64,000 nt of DNA. Origin: CALFMR01 sp035550595. Lineage in GTDB: Bacteria; Acidobacteriota; Vicinamibacteria; Vicinamibacterales; SCN-69-37. The stretch lies in the NCBI GenBank assembly GCA_035550595.1, contig DASZOV010000004.1, positions 62,001-126,000 of the forward strand, written 5' to 3'. Shown here piece by piece: positions 34,815 through 44,083 of this stretch (positions within the stretch are counted from its first letter, which is position 1; every line of letters begins with the position of its first letter). The notes under the pieces were generated by a model. The model did not search any database. It saw only the letters and a list, made by a program, of their open reading frames with translations, and was not told the origin of the DNA. Made by a program: the position numbers and the translations under genes.

Positions 34815-34860
34815 AATAGATAGTTATCACACTGAAGCAACTTAAGCAAAACAAAGCCAT

Positions 34861-34948
34861 AGCGCGAGGCCCGAGTGGAGCGAGGGTGCCGAAGCGTCGT
34901 AGGCGTGGGGCCTCGCGCGAAGACGCGAAGGTCGCGAAGACAGAAGCC
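34861..34948 (+). repeat. Truncated two-hairpin element fused to CGCGAAG repeat
   Basis: P1 is intact at 34870-34886 (CCCGAGT, GGA loop, GCGAGGG, with T.G replacing C-G). The linker follows, but after GGCGTGGGG the second P2 strand is missing and a CGCGAAG-type repeat begins (CCTCGCGCGAAGACGCGAAG). The junction implies recombination or insertion at the P2 stem. Confidence 0.7.
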
Positions 34949-35003
34949 TACCGTGTCGTAGGGCTGGCGGCCGCGTTCACATCGGCTGCAAAAAAGCGGA
35001 CAC

Positions 35004-35041
35004 AAAAAAAAGAGCGGGTGGGCCGTGGCCCACCCGCTCTT
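35004..35041 (-). terminator. Rho-independent terminator of TonB receptor 1
   Basis: On the minus strand a 15-base stem (AAGAGCGGGTGGGCC with its complement, 35010-35024 and 35027-35041) is followed by seven T. The loop is minimal. It lies 22 bases after the receptor stop. The second receptor has the same terminator at 39086-39123. Confidence 0.92.
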
Positions 35042-35062
35042 CGTGTGTGAAGTGGCTGACGC

Positions 35063-38000
35063 TTAGAACGAGAGGCGGAAGGTCAACTGGACCGTCCGCA
35101 TGTCCTGCGCGCTGTTGACCGCGCCAAACCCGGCATTCTTCGGCTGGGTCTTGTTCGGATCGACGCTGCCGTCAGCCAGGAACTGGGAGTTGCGAATGCC
35201 TTGGTCGACCGGGTTCGTCAACTGGAGCTGCGTCTGCCGGCCGGTGTAGACGAGGATGTTGAACGCGTTGAACGCGTCCACGCGGAACGAGGCCTGCCGG
35301 CCGCCGCCGAGGCGGAAGTTCCGGACGAGCGCCAGGTCGATCCTTTTGTTCGGGCAGCCCTGGAGGATGTTACGGCCCGACTCTAGGCCGTTGCTGCTGT
35401 AGGTCGGTCCCGCGACAACACTGGCGTTGAACTGCGCGTACTGGTTGTCCGAGCAGCCACTGCCAGGATCGCCGTTGTAAACGATCCGGGCGGCGTAGTC
35501 GGGCGAACCCGTCAGATTCACGTTCTGGCCGTTGTTCTGGTACGTATAGCTCAGATCGTAATGTCCAGCCGAGCCAGCTAACAACACGCCCGACAACTGC
35601 CAGTCGTTGAGGATGGCCGCGACGACGCGCTTGCCGCCGCTGTCCGCGCTGACGTCGGGCAGGTCCCACACCGCGTTGGCTGTGAGCGTGTGTCGGCGCA
35701 GGTCGAGGTTCTTCATCAGGTCGAACCACTGCGCGTTGTCGGCACGCAGGGACACCGTGCCGTCGGGCGAGTGCTGGAGCCGCTCGACGTCCATGTTGTT
35801 GATGTTCGGTAAGCCGGTATTGCCGGTGAAGGACAGCCCGAGCGTGTAGTTGAGGCCGAACGAGAGCCCGTTCACGAACCGGCGGTTGAGCGACGCCTGG
35901 ATCGAGTGGTACGACTGGTAGAACGCGCTCGTGTTCTGCCCGATGTTGTTCAGGCCCCGGTAGGTCCGGAGCATGACGTCGGGGAGCGCCGTGGCGCCCG
36001 GCACCGAGCTCGGGGCTTTGGTCGGATCTTGATTCTCGGGCAGGTAGGCCGCGCCGAGATCGACGGAGTTCAGGTTCAGGCGACCGTTGCCCTGGAAGTC
36101 GCCCATCATGTTGTAGCCGTGGCTACCAACGTAGGACAGGTCGAGCGAGGAGCTCCACGGCAACACCATCTGCACACCTGCGTTCCACTGCACCGATGAC
36201 GGAATGTCCGAATCGTACTGGAACGTGATCATGTCGGGCGTGCCAATCGTGCTCACGCTGCTCGCCAGGTTCTGCAGGTTGCCATTGCGTAGATCCTGGC
36301 CGTCGGCGAACGGCGGGTTGCTCGGGATCGAGAACACCGTGTTGCCGTCCGGCCGGTCGTAGAACAGACCGAGGCCGCCACGCACGACGAAGCGCTGGTC
36401 GCCGCTGAGGTCATAGGCGGCGCCGAAGCGCGGACCGAAGACCATCGACGGCCAGGTGTAGCCCGTCTTCGCGATGCCGTCGCCGGCCGCGCGAATGCCG
36501 TTCAGCCGGTCGCCCGAGTCAGGCACGACTGTGCCGATGAAGGCCGAGCTGTTGGCCGCGTTCGGGATGACGAGGAGCTCCCCGGTGAGCGGGTTCATTG
36601 CGTTGCGATCGCCTGCGGCGCAGGGACTGACGCCGCCCGCGCACGCTGGGACGTAGAGCACCGGCGCCGCTCCGGCCGACCACTGATCGGGGAAGAAGCC
36701 GGACATCTGGCCGAACTGGTCGTACTGCGGCTCCTGGTGCGTGAAGCGCATGCCGTAGTCGAGGGTCAACCGCGGGCTCACCTTCCAGTTGTCCTGGAGG
36801 TAGAACTCCTCGTTGTTGTAGATCATGTTGCCCTCGATGAGCTGCGACGCCTGCTGGTAGCGCGTGAACACGCCCACGGCCGCGTTGGCGAACCCAAAGC
36901 CCGTATCGAGCGGGTTGTTGCTGTCGTTGCCGAAGTCGACGTTGCCCTGGAACGAGCCCGCGCCGCCGGCGCCGGTGTTCTGGGCCTTGAAGCTGTGGTT
37001 GTTGTAGAAGCCAGCCTTCATCGTGTGATGGCCCGCGACCTTGGTCACGCTCATCACGAGGTCCTGCGTCTTGTTCACGTTCAGCCAGCCCGGGTACTGC
37101 TGGTTGATGTTCTGATTGTTGGAGATGAGACCGCCCCAGTTGAACAGCGGCGGCAGGTTGACGCTGGTGCCGTCGAAGTAGATGGCGCCGGTGCGCGTGA
37201 GCGCGTCGAGCTGGTAGTAGCGCGGATCGACCTTGCCCGCATTCGGGTAGAGCAGCGGGAAGTCGGCCAGGCCGTTCAGCCGGTTGGCGCTGTCGTTGAT
37301 CAGAATGCCGTTGTTGTTGCCGCCGGCCAGCTCGTTCTTGATCGTGCCATAGGTGGCCTCGATGAACGTCGTCGGGTTCAGCGTGTAGTCGACCGTGAAG
37401 CTATAGTTCGTGATGTACGGATACGGTACGAGCACATCGTTGTAACCCGGCAACGTGCCCACCACGACGCGCTGCTGATCACGATTCGCCGAGTAATGGC
37501 CGGTGACGCGGAGGGCCGGCGAGAACTGGTAGTCCACGCGCACGGCCGGCTGCTGGACGAGGTGCTTGTCTTCGGCTCGCTGCAACTCCGTGTTGTAGCT
37601 CGAGCCCGGCGCCTGCGTCAGGTTCGGCAATGGATACCGGTTCAGGACGTTCAGGCCCACCTGGTACAGGTCGGACTGCGGGATGACGTTGTTCGGGTAC
37701 GGCTCCCGCGTGTACGGGCTCAGCAGTTGCGGGATCGGATCGCCGTTGTTGTCGAGCGACTGCGAGAAGTCGCCCTGCCGCTCGGCCGCGCTCGGCAGCC
37801 GAAAGTGGAGGGTCGAACCCGCCGTCGCCTGCGGATGATATTCGTGGCTGTAGAAGAAGAACAGCTTGTTGTTGCCACCCGGCTTGCCGATCGGGCCGCC
37901 GATCGAGTAGCCCCAGTGCCGATCCTTGAACTCCGGCTTTGGGTTACCGTTCTCTTTGTCCTGCCACTTGATTGTGTCCCACGAGTCGTTGCGCTCGATG

Positions 38001-38761
38001 TCGTAGAGGGAGCCGTGGAAGCGGTTCGTGCCGCTTTTGCTCACGGCCGTGATCTGCACGCCGCTCGACCGCCCGTATTCGGCCTGGTAGCCCTGCGTGA
38101 GCACCTTGACCTCGGCGATCGACTCGATGTTGAGGTTCAGCATCTGGCCGTTGTTGCCGGTGTCCATGGCCGAGATGCCGTCCATCTGGAGATTGTTCTG
38201 GCCGCTCGCGCCCAATCGCGTGGCCTGTTGGCCGCTCTGCATTTGCGTCTGAATATTCATGCCGGGCGCCATGAGTGCGAGGTTCGCAAAGTTGTCGTGA
38301 CCGACCGGCAGGTTCGTGACCTGCGTGGTCGAGACCGTGAAGGAGCGCTCGCCGCTCTGGGCCTGAATCATCGGCGCTTCGGCGGTGACGTCGACGGTTT
38401 CCGTCGTGCCGCCGACTTCGAGGGTCAGTGTGCCGACGACGACACGGTCGCCGCCGCTCACGGCGACGTCCTTACGCTGCGTGGTCTTGAAGCCGCTCAT
38501 CGACACGTCAACGGTGTACGTGTCGGCGGTGACGTTCGCAATGACCCAGTCACCGGTCTCGTTGGTGACGACCGGGATCGACTTCGTCCCGCGTGACTGA
38601 CTGGTGAGCACCACGGTGGCGCCTGGAATGACGCCGCCCTGCGTGTCTTTGACCGTTCCGGCCACCGTGCCGGTCGTGATCTGCGCCGAAGCGTTCGACA
38701 CGGCGACGCACCCGAGGATCAGTGCTGCCGCCAGTGCCCAGACCTTCCCTTTCCACTGCAT
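35063..38761 (-). CDS. Oar-like TonB-dependent receptor 1
   Basis: The ATG at 38761 follows GGAGG by 7 bases. The 1232-residue outer-membrane protein has a signal peptide (residues 1-26, ending ASAQ), a carboxypeptidase-regulatory-like beta-sandwich (GTVAGTVKDTQGGVIPGATV to VSMSGFKTT, about 30-110), a TonB plug (NNLQMDGISAMDTGNNGQM, VKVLTQGYQAEYGRSSGVQI) and a long 22-strand barrel ending LTFRLSF with the terminal Phe. No TonB box or SusD partner is evident. The substrate is probably a sugar polymer or peptide (inference). It is a near-duplicate of the next receptor, differing most near residues 150-180 of the plug. Confidence 0.93.
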   Translation of the reverse strand: MQWKGKVWALAAALILGCVAVSNASAQITTGTVAGTVKDTQGGVIPGATVVLTSQSRGTKSIPVVTNETGDWVIANVTADTYTVDVSMSGFKTTQRKDVAVSGGDRVVVGTLTLEVGGTTETVDVTAEAPMIQAQSGERSFTVSTTQVTNLPVGHDNFANLALMAPGMNIQTQMQSGQQATRLGASGQNNLQMDGISAMDTGNNGQMLNLNIESIAEVKVLTQGYQAEYGRSSGVQITAVSKSGTNRFHGSLYDIERNDSWDTIKWQDKENGNPKPEFKDRHWGYSIGGPIGKPGGNNKLFFFYSHEYHPQATAGSTLHFRLPSAAERQGDFSQSLDNNGDPIPQLLSPYTREPYPNNVIPQSDLYQVGLNVLNRYPLPNLTQAPGSSYNTELQRAEDKHLVQQPAVRVDYQFSPALRVTGHYSANRDQQRVVVGTLPGYNDVLVPYPYITNYSFTVDYTLNPTTFIEATYGTIKNELAGGNNNGILINDSANRLNGLADFPLLYPNAGKVDPRYYQLDALTRTGAIYFDGTSVNLPPLFNWGGLISNNQNINQQYPGWLNVNKTQDLVMSVTKVAGHHTMKAGFYNNHSFKAQNTGAGGAGSFQGNVDFGNDSNNPLDTGFGFANAAVGVFTRYQQASQLIEGNMIYNNEEFYLQDNWKVSPRLTLDYGMRFTHQEPQYDQFGQMSGFFPDQWSAGAAPVLYVPACAGGVSPCAAGDRNAMNPLTGELLVIPNAANSSAFIGTVVPDSGDRLNGIRAAGDGIAKTGYTWPSMVFGPRFGAAYDLSGDQRFVVRGGLGLFYDRPDGNTVFSIPSNPPFADGQDLRNGNLQNLASSVSTIGTPDMITFQYDSDIPSSVQWNAGVQMVLPWSSSLDLSYVGSHGYNMMGDFQGNGRLNLNSVDLGAAYLPENQDPTKAPSSVPGATALPDVMLRTYRGLNNIGQNTSAFYQSYHSIQASLNRRFVNGLSFGLNYTLGLSFTGNTGLPNINNMDVERLQHSPDGTVSLRADNAQWFDLMKNLDLRRHTLTANAVWDLPDVSADSGGKRVVAAILNDWQLSGVLLAGSAGHYDLSYTYQNNGQNVNLTGSPDYAARIVYNGDPGSGCSDNQYAQFNASVVAGPTYSSNGLESGRNILQGCPNKRIDLALVRNFRLGGGRQASFRVDAFNAFNILVYTGRQTQLQLTNPVDQGIRNSQFLADGSVDPNKTQPKNAGFGAVNSAQDMRTVQLTFRLSF

Positions 38762-38944
38762 GTTCTGGCCTCCATCCCCTGACACACGACGAACAGGACC
38801 CCGTCGGAACCCGGCCACGCCCGGCCGGACGCCTGTCGTTCGGTGATCTGACAGGCGCTCCAGTCGTTCGCGGTTGCGACGGCCGCAGCCGCCGCCCCGG
38901 ACACGACGCCATCCTGCCTAGCTATCCCGGACACAGTAGCGGGC
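38762..38944 (-). promoter_or_regulatory. Conserved leader of TonB receptor 1
   Basis: The 180-base region upstream of the ATG is clearly related to that of receptor 2. The best-conserved block starts at 38895 and reads CCGGGATAGCTAGGCAGG on the minus strand, followed by ATGGCGTCGTGTCCGGGG. Similarity ends sharply beyond GCTACTGTG at 38944. The block may contain the promoter or a 5' UTR element. The remaining interval to 39085 shows no feature. Confidence 0.5.
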
Positions 38945-39085
38945 GGTCGAAGGCGTGCCCATCCGGCGCCAACCGTATTTCTCAGGACTGAAGAGGCTCG
39001 TATTGCTCGCGCCGGAATGGGTGGGGGGACCGCTCGCGGGCCCGATTTCCGGCCGGACCCTCCCGTCTTGTCCTGACGGGAGCGC

Positions 39086-39123
39086 AAAAAAAGAGCGGGT
39101 GGGCCAGAGGCCCACCCGCTCTT
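39086..39123 (-). terminator. Rho-independent terminator of TonB receptor 2
   Basis: The same 15-base stem as the first (39091-39105 and 39109-39123), here with an AGA-derived loop, followed on the minus strand by seven T. Together with the terminator at 35004 it marks the ends of the duplicated unit. Confidence 0.92.
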
Positions 39124-39144
39124 CGTGTGTGAAGCGATCCGCGC

Positions 39145-42100
39145 TTAGAACGAGAGGCGGAAGGTCAACTGGACCGTCCGCATGTCCTGCGCGCTCGTCG
39201 CGCCACCGAACCCGGCGCTCTTCGGCTGGGCCTTGGTCGGATCGACGCTGCCGTCGGCCAGGAACTGCGAGTTGCGGACGCCCTGGTCCGTCGGGTTGGT
39301 CAACTGGAGCTGCGCCTGCCGGTTGTTGTAGACGAGCACGTTGAACGCGTTGAACGCGTCCACGCGGACCTGCGCCTGCCGGCCGCCGCCGAGGCGGAAG
39401 TTCCGGACGAGCGCCAGGTCGACCGTCTTGTTCGGGCAGCCCTGGAGGATGTTGCGACCCGACTCCATGCCGTCGCTGTGGTAGGTCGGACCCGCCACGA
39501 CGCCGGCGTTGAACTGCGCGTACTGGTTGCTCGAGCAGCCGCTGCCAGGATCGCCGTTGTAAAGGAGCCGGGCGGCGTAGTCGGGCGACCCCGTCAGATT
39601 CACGTTCGAACCGTTGTTCTGGTACGTGTAGCTCAGGTCGTAATGTCCACCCGAGCCAGCCGACAACACGCCCGACAACTGCCAGTCGTTGAGGATGGCC
39701 GCGACGACGCGCTTGCCGCCGCTGTCGGCGCTCATGTCCGGCAGGTCCCACACGGCATTCGCGATGAGCGTGTGCCGCCGCAGGTCGAGGTCCTTCATCA
39801 GGTCGAACCACTGCGCGTTGTCGGCGCGCAGCGAGACCGTGCCGTCCGGCGAGTGCTGAAGCCGCTCGACGTCCATGTTGCTGATGTTCGGGAGGCCGGT
39901 ATTGCCCGTGAAGGAGAGCCCGAGCGTGTAGTTGAGCCCGAACTGGAGTCCGTTCACGAACCGGCGGTTGAGCGAGGCCTGGATCGAGTGATACGTCTGG
40001 TAGAACCCGCTCGTGTTCTGCCCGATGTTGTTCAGGCCCTGGTAGGTCCGGAGCATGACGTCGGGGAGCGCCGTGGCGCCCGGCACCGAGCTCGGGGCCT
40101 TGGTCGGATCCTGGTTCTCGGGCAGGTACGCCGCGCCGAGATCGACGGAGTTCAGGTTCAGGCGCCCGTTGCCCTGGAAGTCGCCCATCATGTTGTAGCC
40201 GTGGCTACCGACATAGGACAGGTCGAGCGACGAGCTCCACGGCAACACCATCTGCACACCCGCGTTCCACTGTACCGACGACGGGATGTCCGCGTCGTAC
40301 TGGAACGTGATCAGGTCAGGCGTGCCAATCGTGCTCACACTGCCCGACAGGTTCTGCAGGTTGCCGTTGCGGAGGTCCTGCGAGTCGGCGAACGGCGGGT
40401 TGCTCGGGATCGAGAACACCGTGTTGCCGTCCGGCCGGTCGTAGAACAGACCGAGGCCGCCACGCACGACGAAGCGCTGGTCGCCGCTGAGGTCATAGGC
40501 GGCGCCGAAGCGCGGGCCGAAGACCATCGATGGCCACGTGTACCCCGTCTTCGCGATGCCGTCGCCGGCCGCGCGAATGCCGTCCAACCGGTCACCCGAG
40601 TTCGGGACGACCGTGCCGATGAACGCCGAGCTGTTCGTCGCGTTCGGGATGACGAGGAGCTCACCGGTGAGCGGGTTCATCGCGTTGCGCTGGTTGGCCG
40701 AGCAGGGATTCACGCCGCTCGCGCAGGCCGGCACGTAGAGCACCGGGGCCGTCGCCGCATTCCATTGATCCGGGAAGAAGCCGGACATCTGGCCGAACTG
40801 GTCGTACTGCGGCTCCTGGTGCGTGAAGCGCATGCCGTAGTCGAGGGTCAACCGCGAAGTCATCTTCCAGTTGTCCTGGAGGTAGAACTCCGTGTTGTTG
40901 TAAATCATGTTGCCCTCGATGAGCTGCGACGACTGCTGGTAGCGGTCGAACACGCCCACGGCTGCGTTGGCGAACCCGAAGCCCGTATCGATCGGGTTGT
41001 TGCTGTCGTTGTTGAAGCTGACGGTGCCCTGGAACGAGCCCGCGCCGCCGGCGCCGGTGTTCTGGGCCTTGAAGCTGTGGTTGTTGTAGAAGCCGGCCTT
41101 CATCGTGTGGTGACCCGCAACCTTGGTCACGCTCACCGCGAAGTCCTGCGTCTTGTTCACGTTCAGCCAGCCCGGATACTGCAGGTTCAGCGTGCCGGGA
41201 TTGGAAATCAGACCGCCCCAGTTGAAGAGCGGCGGCAGGTTGACGCTGGTACCGTCGAAGTAGATGGCGCCGGTGCGCGTGAGCGCGTCGAGCTGGTAGT
41301 AGCGCGGATCGACCTTGCCCGCGTTCGGATAGAGCAGCGGGAAGTCGGCCAGGCCGTTCAACCGGTTGGCGCTGTCGTTGACGAGGATGCCACCCGAGCC
41401 GCCGCCGGCCAGCTCGTTCTTGATCGAGCCGTAGACGGCCTCGATGAACGTCGTCGGCGTCAACGTGTAGTCCACCGTGAAGCCATAGTTCGTGATGTAC
41501 GGATAGGGGATCAACACGTCGTTGTAGCCCGGCAGCGTGCCGACCTGGACGCGCTGCTGGTCACGCTGGGCGGAGTACTTGCCCGTGATGCGAAGGGCGG
41601 GCGAGAGCTGGTAGTCCACGCGGATGGCCGGCTGCTGCACGAGGTGCTTGTCCTCGGCGCGTTCGAGCTCCGTGTTGTAGCTCGTGCCGGGTGCCTGCGT
41701 GATGTTCGGCAGCGGGTACCGGTTCAGGACGTTCAGGCCCACCTGGTACAGGTCGGCCTGCGGGATGACGTTGTTCGGGTACGGTTCCCGCGTGGTCGGG
41801 CTGAGCAGTTGAGGAATCGGCGCGCCGTTGTTGTCGAGCGACTGCGAGAAGTCGCCCTGCCGCTCGAGCGCGGTCGGCAGGCGGAAACGGTTGATCGACC
41901 CAGCCGTCTTCTGCGGATGATATTCGTGGCTGTAGAAGAAGAACAGCTTGTTGTTCCCACCCGGCTTGCCGATCGGGCCGCCAATGGAGTAACCCCAGCG
42001 CCGGTCCTTCAGCTCAGGCTTCTGGTTGCCATTGGCTTTGTCCTGCCACTTGATGGTGTCCCAATCGGAGTTGCGCTCGACGTCGTAGAGGGAGCCGTGG

Positions 42101-42822
42101 AAGCGGTTCGTGCCGCTCTTGGTCACGGCCGTGATCTGCGTGCCGCTCGACCGGCCGTACTCGGCCTGGTAGCCCTGCGTGAGCACCTTGACCTCGGCGA
42201 TCGACTCGATGTTCAACTGCAGCATCTGGCCGTTGTTGCCCGTGTCCATGGCCGAGATGCCGTCCATCTGGAGATTGTTCTGGCCGCTCGAACCGAGCCG
42301 GTTCTGTGAACCCATGGCCATGCCGGGGGCCATGCGCGCGAGATCCGCGAAGTTGTTGCGGTTGATCGGCAGGTTCGCCACCTGCGTCGTGTCAACCGTG
42401 AAGGAGCGTTCACCGCTCTGGGCCTGAATCATCGGCGCTTCGGCGGTGACATCGACGGTTTCCGTCGTGCCGCCGACTTCCAGGGTCAGCGTGCCGACGA
42501 CAACACGGTCGCCGCCGCTCACCGCCACGTCCTTGCGCGCCGTGGTCTTGAAGCCGCTCATCGACACTTCGACGGTGTACGTGTCGGCCGTGACGTTCGC
42601 GATGACCCAGTCACCGGTTTCGTTGGTGACGACCGGGATCGACTTCGTCCCGCGTGACTGACTGGTGAGCACCACGGTGGCGCCTGGAATGACGCCGCCC
42701 TGCGTGTCTTTGACCGTCCCGGCCACCGTGCCGGTCGTGATCTGCGCCGAAGCGCTCGGCACCGCGAAGCACCCGAGGATCAGTGCTGTCGCTACTGCCC
42801 AAACCTTGCCTTTCCACTGCAT
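39145..42822 (-). CDS. Oar-like TonB-dependent receptor 2
   Basis: The ATG at 42822 follows GGAGG by 8 bases. The 1225-residue protein has the same layout as receptor 1: signal peptide, CarboxypepD-reg-like domain, plug and barrel ending LTFRLSF. Most of the sequence is identical; the clearest differences lie in the plug, VANLPINRNNFADLARMAPG versus VTNLPVGHDNFANLALMAPG, where receptor 1 also has a longer Gln-rich loop, and in scattered barrel loops. This is the pattern of a recent tandem duplication under selection for different ligands, or with gene conversion. Expression is probably monocistronic because each copy has its own leader and terminator. Confidence 0.93.
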   Translation of the reverse strand: MQWKGKVWAVATALILGCFAVPSASAQITTGTVAGTVKDTQGGVIPGATVVLTSQSRGTKSIPVVTNETGDWVIANVTADTYTVEVSMSGFKTTARKDVAVSGGDRVVVGTLTLEVGGTTETVDVTAEAPMIQAQSGERSFTVDTTQVANLPINRNNFADLARMAPGMAMGSQNRLGSSGQNNLQMDGISAMDTGNNGQMLQLNIESIAEVKVLTQGYQAEYGRSSGTQITAVTKSGTNRFHGSLYDVERNSDWDTIKWQDKANGNQKPELKDRRWGYSIGGPIGKPGGNNKLFFFYSHEYHPQKTAGSINRFRLPTALERQGDFSQSLDNNGAPIPQLLSPTTREPYPNNVIPQADLYQVGLNVLNRYPLPNITQAPGTSYNTELERAEDKHLVQQPAIRVDYQLSPALRITGKYSAQRDQQRVQVGTLPGYNDVLIPYPYITNYGFTVDYTLTPTTFIEAVYGSIKNELAGGGSGGILVNDSANRLNGLADFPLLYPNAGKVDPRYYQLDALTRTGAIYFDGTSVNLPPLFNWGGLISNPGTLNLQYPGWLNVNKTQDFAVSVTKVAGHHTMKAGFYNNHSFKAQNTGAGGAGSFQGTVSFNNDSNNPIDTGFGFANAAVGVFDRYQQSSQLIEGNMIYNNTEFYLQDNWKMTSRLTLDYGMRFTHQEPQYDQFGQMSGFFPDQWNAATAPVLYVPACASGVNPCSANQRNAMNPLTGELLVIPNATNSSAFIGTVVPNSGDRLDGIRAAGDGIAKTGYTWPSMVFGPRFGAAYDLSGDQRFVVRGGLGLFYDRPDGNTVFSIPSNPPFADSQDLRNGNLQNLSGSVSTIGTPDLITFQYDADIPSSVQWNAGVQMVLPWSSSLDLSYVGSHGYNMMGDFQGNGRLNLNSVDLGAAYLPENQDPTKAPSSVPGATALPDVMLRTYQGLNNIGQNTSGFYQTYHSIQASLNRRFVNGLQFGLNYTLGLSFTGNTGLPNISNMDVERLQHSPDGTVSLRADNAQWFDLMKDLDLRRHTLIANAVWDLPDMSADSGGKRVVAAILNDWQLSGVLSAGSGGHYDLSYTYQNNGSNVNLTGSPDYAARLLYNGDPGSGCSSNQYAQFNAGVVAGPTYHSDGMESGRNILQGCPNKTVDLALVRNFRLGGGRQAQVRVDAFNAFNVLVYNNRQAQLQLTNPTDQGVRNSQFLADGSVDPTKAQPKSAGFGGATSAQDMRTVQLTFRLSF

Positions 42823-43004
42823 GTTTCTGGCCTCCATCCCCTGACACACGACGAACAGGACCACGTCAGGACCCGGCCGCGGGCACCAGACGCCTGTCGT
42901 TTTCGGTGCTCGACACGCGATCTGCCGCCCGCGGTCGCGGTGGCCGCAGCCACCGCCCCGGACACGACGTCATCCTGGCTAGCTATCCCGGGCACAGTAA
43001 CGGG
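42823..43004 (-). promoter_or_regulatory. Conserved leader of TonB receptor 2
   Basis: Homologous to 38762-38944, with the block CCGGGATAGCTAGCCAGGAT at 42967-42986. The region from 43005 to 43208 beyond it is relatively AT-rich near 43117-43155, with no gene. Confidence 0.5.
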
Positions 43005-43208
43005 CAGGGGGAGATGTAGCCATACCTGAGAGTCAGTATTGTCATGTCAGAAAAGGATGTATTTTCAGGTCTTCACAGGCCCCCTGTCGGCCAGGCCACG
43101 GCCCATGGCGCCTGCCATTTTTCGTCAAATTTCGAGCATTTTCGAGAAAACAAGCATGGACGGGACAGGAAACGGGCGCTGGGGAGGCGGCAGGGGACAG
43201 GGCCAAAG

Positions 43209-43295
43209 AAAAGATGGCACCGCGAGCCCCCGAGCGGAGCGAGGGCGGCGAAGCGCGTAGCGCGGGGGGGCCTGCGCCACTGCAAAGAAGATGAC
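43209..43295 (+). repeat. Two-hairpin element (copy 3, P2 damaged)
   Basis: P1 is intact at 43229-43245 (CCCGAGC, GGA loop, GCGAGGG). P2 is reduced: GCGCGGGGGGGCCTGCGC keeps only the outer GCGC pair. The 3' end TGCAAAGAAGATGAC is intact. A second AAAAAGATGAC remnant occurs at 43356-43366. It is not in the leader of any recognised gene. Confidence 0.75.
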
Positions 43296-43381
43296 TGGCC
43301 CTGCCGCCTAGACCTAGCTGCGCCGAAGAGAGCCGACAGGCCCCCAAGCCTTGCTAAAAAGATGACGGGCGAGCGACGGCT

Positions 43382-44032
43382 CTACGAGATCACGCCGCGG
43401 CGGACGGCGTACAGGACGAGCTCCGCCGTATTGTGCACGTCCAGCTTCTGCAGGATGTGCGCGCGGTGCGTCTCGACTGTGGCAGGGCTGAGGCAGAGCA
43501 GGTCGGCCACTTCCTTATTACTGCGGCCCTCGGCGACGAGCTGCAGGACCTCTCGCTCGCGTTCCGACAGGGAGTCGTATCGATCGGCCACGCCCTTCTC
43601 CGTGAGGTGGCGGACGTAGTCGTCCAGCACGACCGTGGCCACCGACGGGCTGAAAAAGGACTTGTCGGATGCAACGGCCGTCACGGCATGGACGAGGTCC
43701 ACGTCGGCCGATTCCTTGAGCAGGTAGCCGCGGGCGCCGGCCTGCAGGGCCTGGACGATGTACGCCTCGTCGGTGTGCATGCTGAGGATCAGCACGCGGA
43801 TGTTCGGCGCGCGCCGCACGATCTGCCGCGTGGCCTCGATGCCGTTGAGCAACGGCATGCCGATGTCGAGGATCGCCACGTCCGGCTGCAGCTCGAGTGC
43901 CTTGCGCACGGCTTCGCGTCCGTCGCACGCCTCGTCGACCACCGTCCAGGTCTGGCGCTCTTCGAGGATCTTGCGGATACCCTGCCGAACGAGGGTGTGG
44001 TCGTCTCCGAGCAGAATCGATAGTTTGGCCAT
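43382..44032 (-). CDS. NarL/LuxR family response regulator
   Basis: The 216-residue protein has a receiver domain (ILLGDDHTLVRQGI, with phosphoacceptor Asp56 in DVAILDIGMPLLNG, LSMHTD and conserved Lys in YLLKESA) and a C-terminal LuxR HTH (LSEREREVLQLVAEGRSNKEVADLLCLSPATVETHRAHIL). It is the partner of the histidine kinase upstream, separated by 50 bp that hold heptad repeats. Targets are unknown; the neighbouring TonB receptors are candidates (inference). Confidence 0.95.
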   Translation of the reverse strand: MAKLSILLGDDHTLVRQGIRKILEERQTWTVVDEACDGREAVRKALELQPDVAILDIGMPLLNGIEATRQIVRRAPNIRVLILSMHTDEAYIVQALQAGARGYLLKESADVDLVHAVTAVASDKSFFSPSVATVVLDDYVRHLTEKGVADRYDSLSEREREVLQLVAEGRSNKEVADLLCLSPATVETHRAHILQKLDVHNTAELVLYAVRRGVIS

Positions 44033-44040
44033 ACGAGAAA

Positions 44041-44083
44041 GTTAGAAGTTCGAAGCCAGAAGCCAGAAGCCAGAAGTTCGAAC
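44041..44083. repeat. Heptad array AAGCCAG/AAGTTCG
   Basis: Consecutive 7-base units AAGTTCG, AAGCCAG (three times), AAGTTCG follow one another between the response regulator start and the kinase stop. The period is exactly seven and AAG is invariant. Related units occur at 47210-47226, 61674-61706 and 63446-63459. Confidence 0.7.

Noticed and set aside
36737..42309. Long plus-strand frames across the TonB receptor genes, up to 943 codons
   Set aside because: Low-complexity Val/Arg/Asp composition with no domain; the same antisense pattern recurs in both paralogues because their coding sequences are near-identical.
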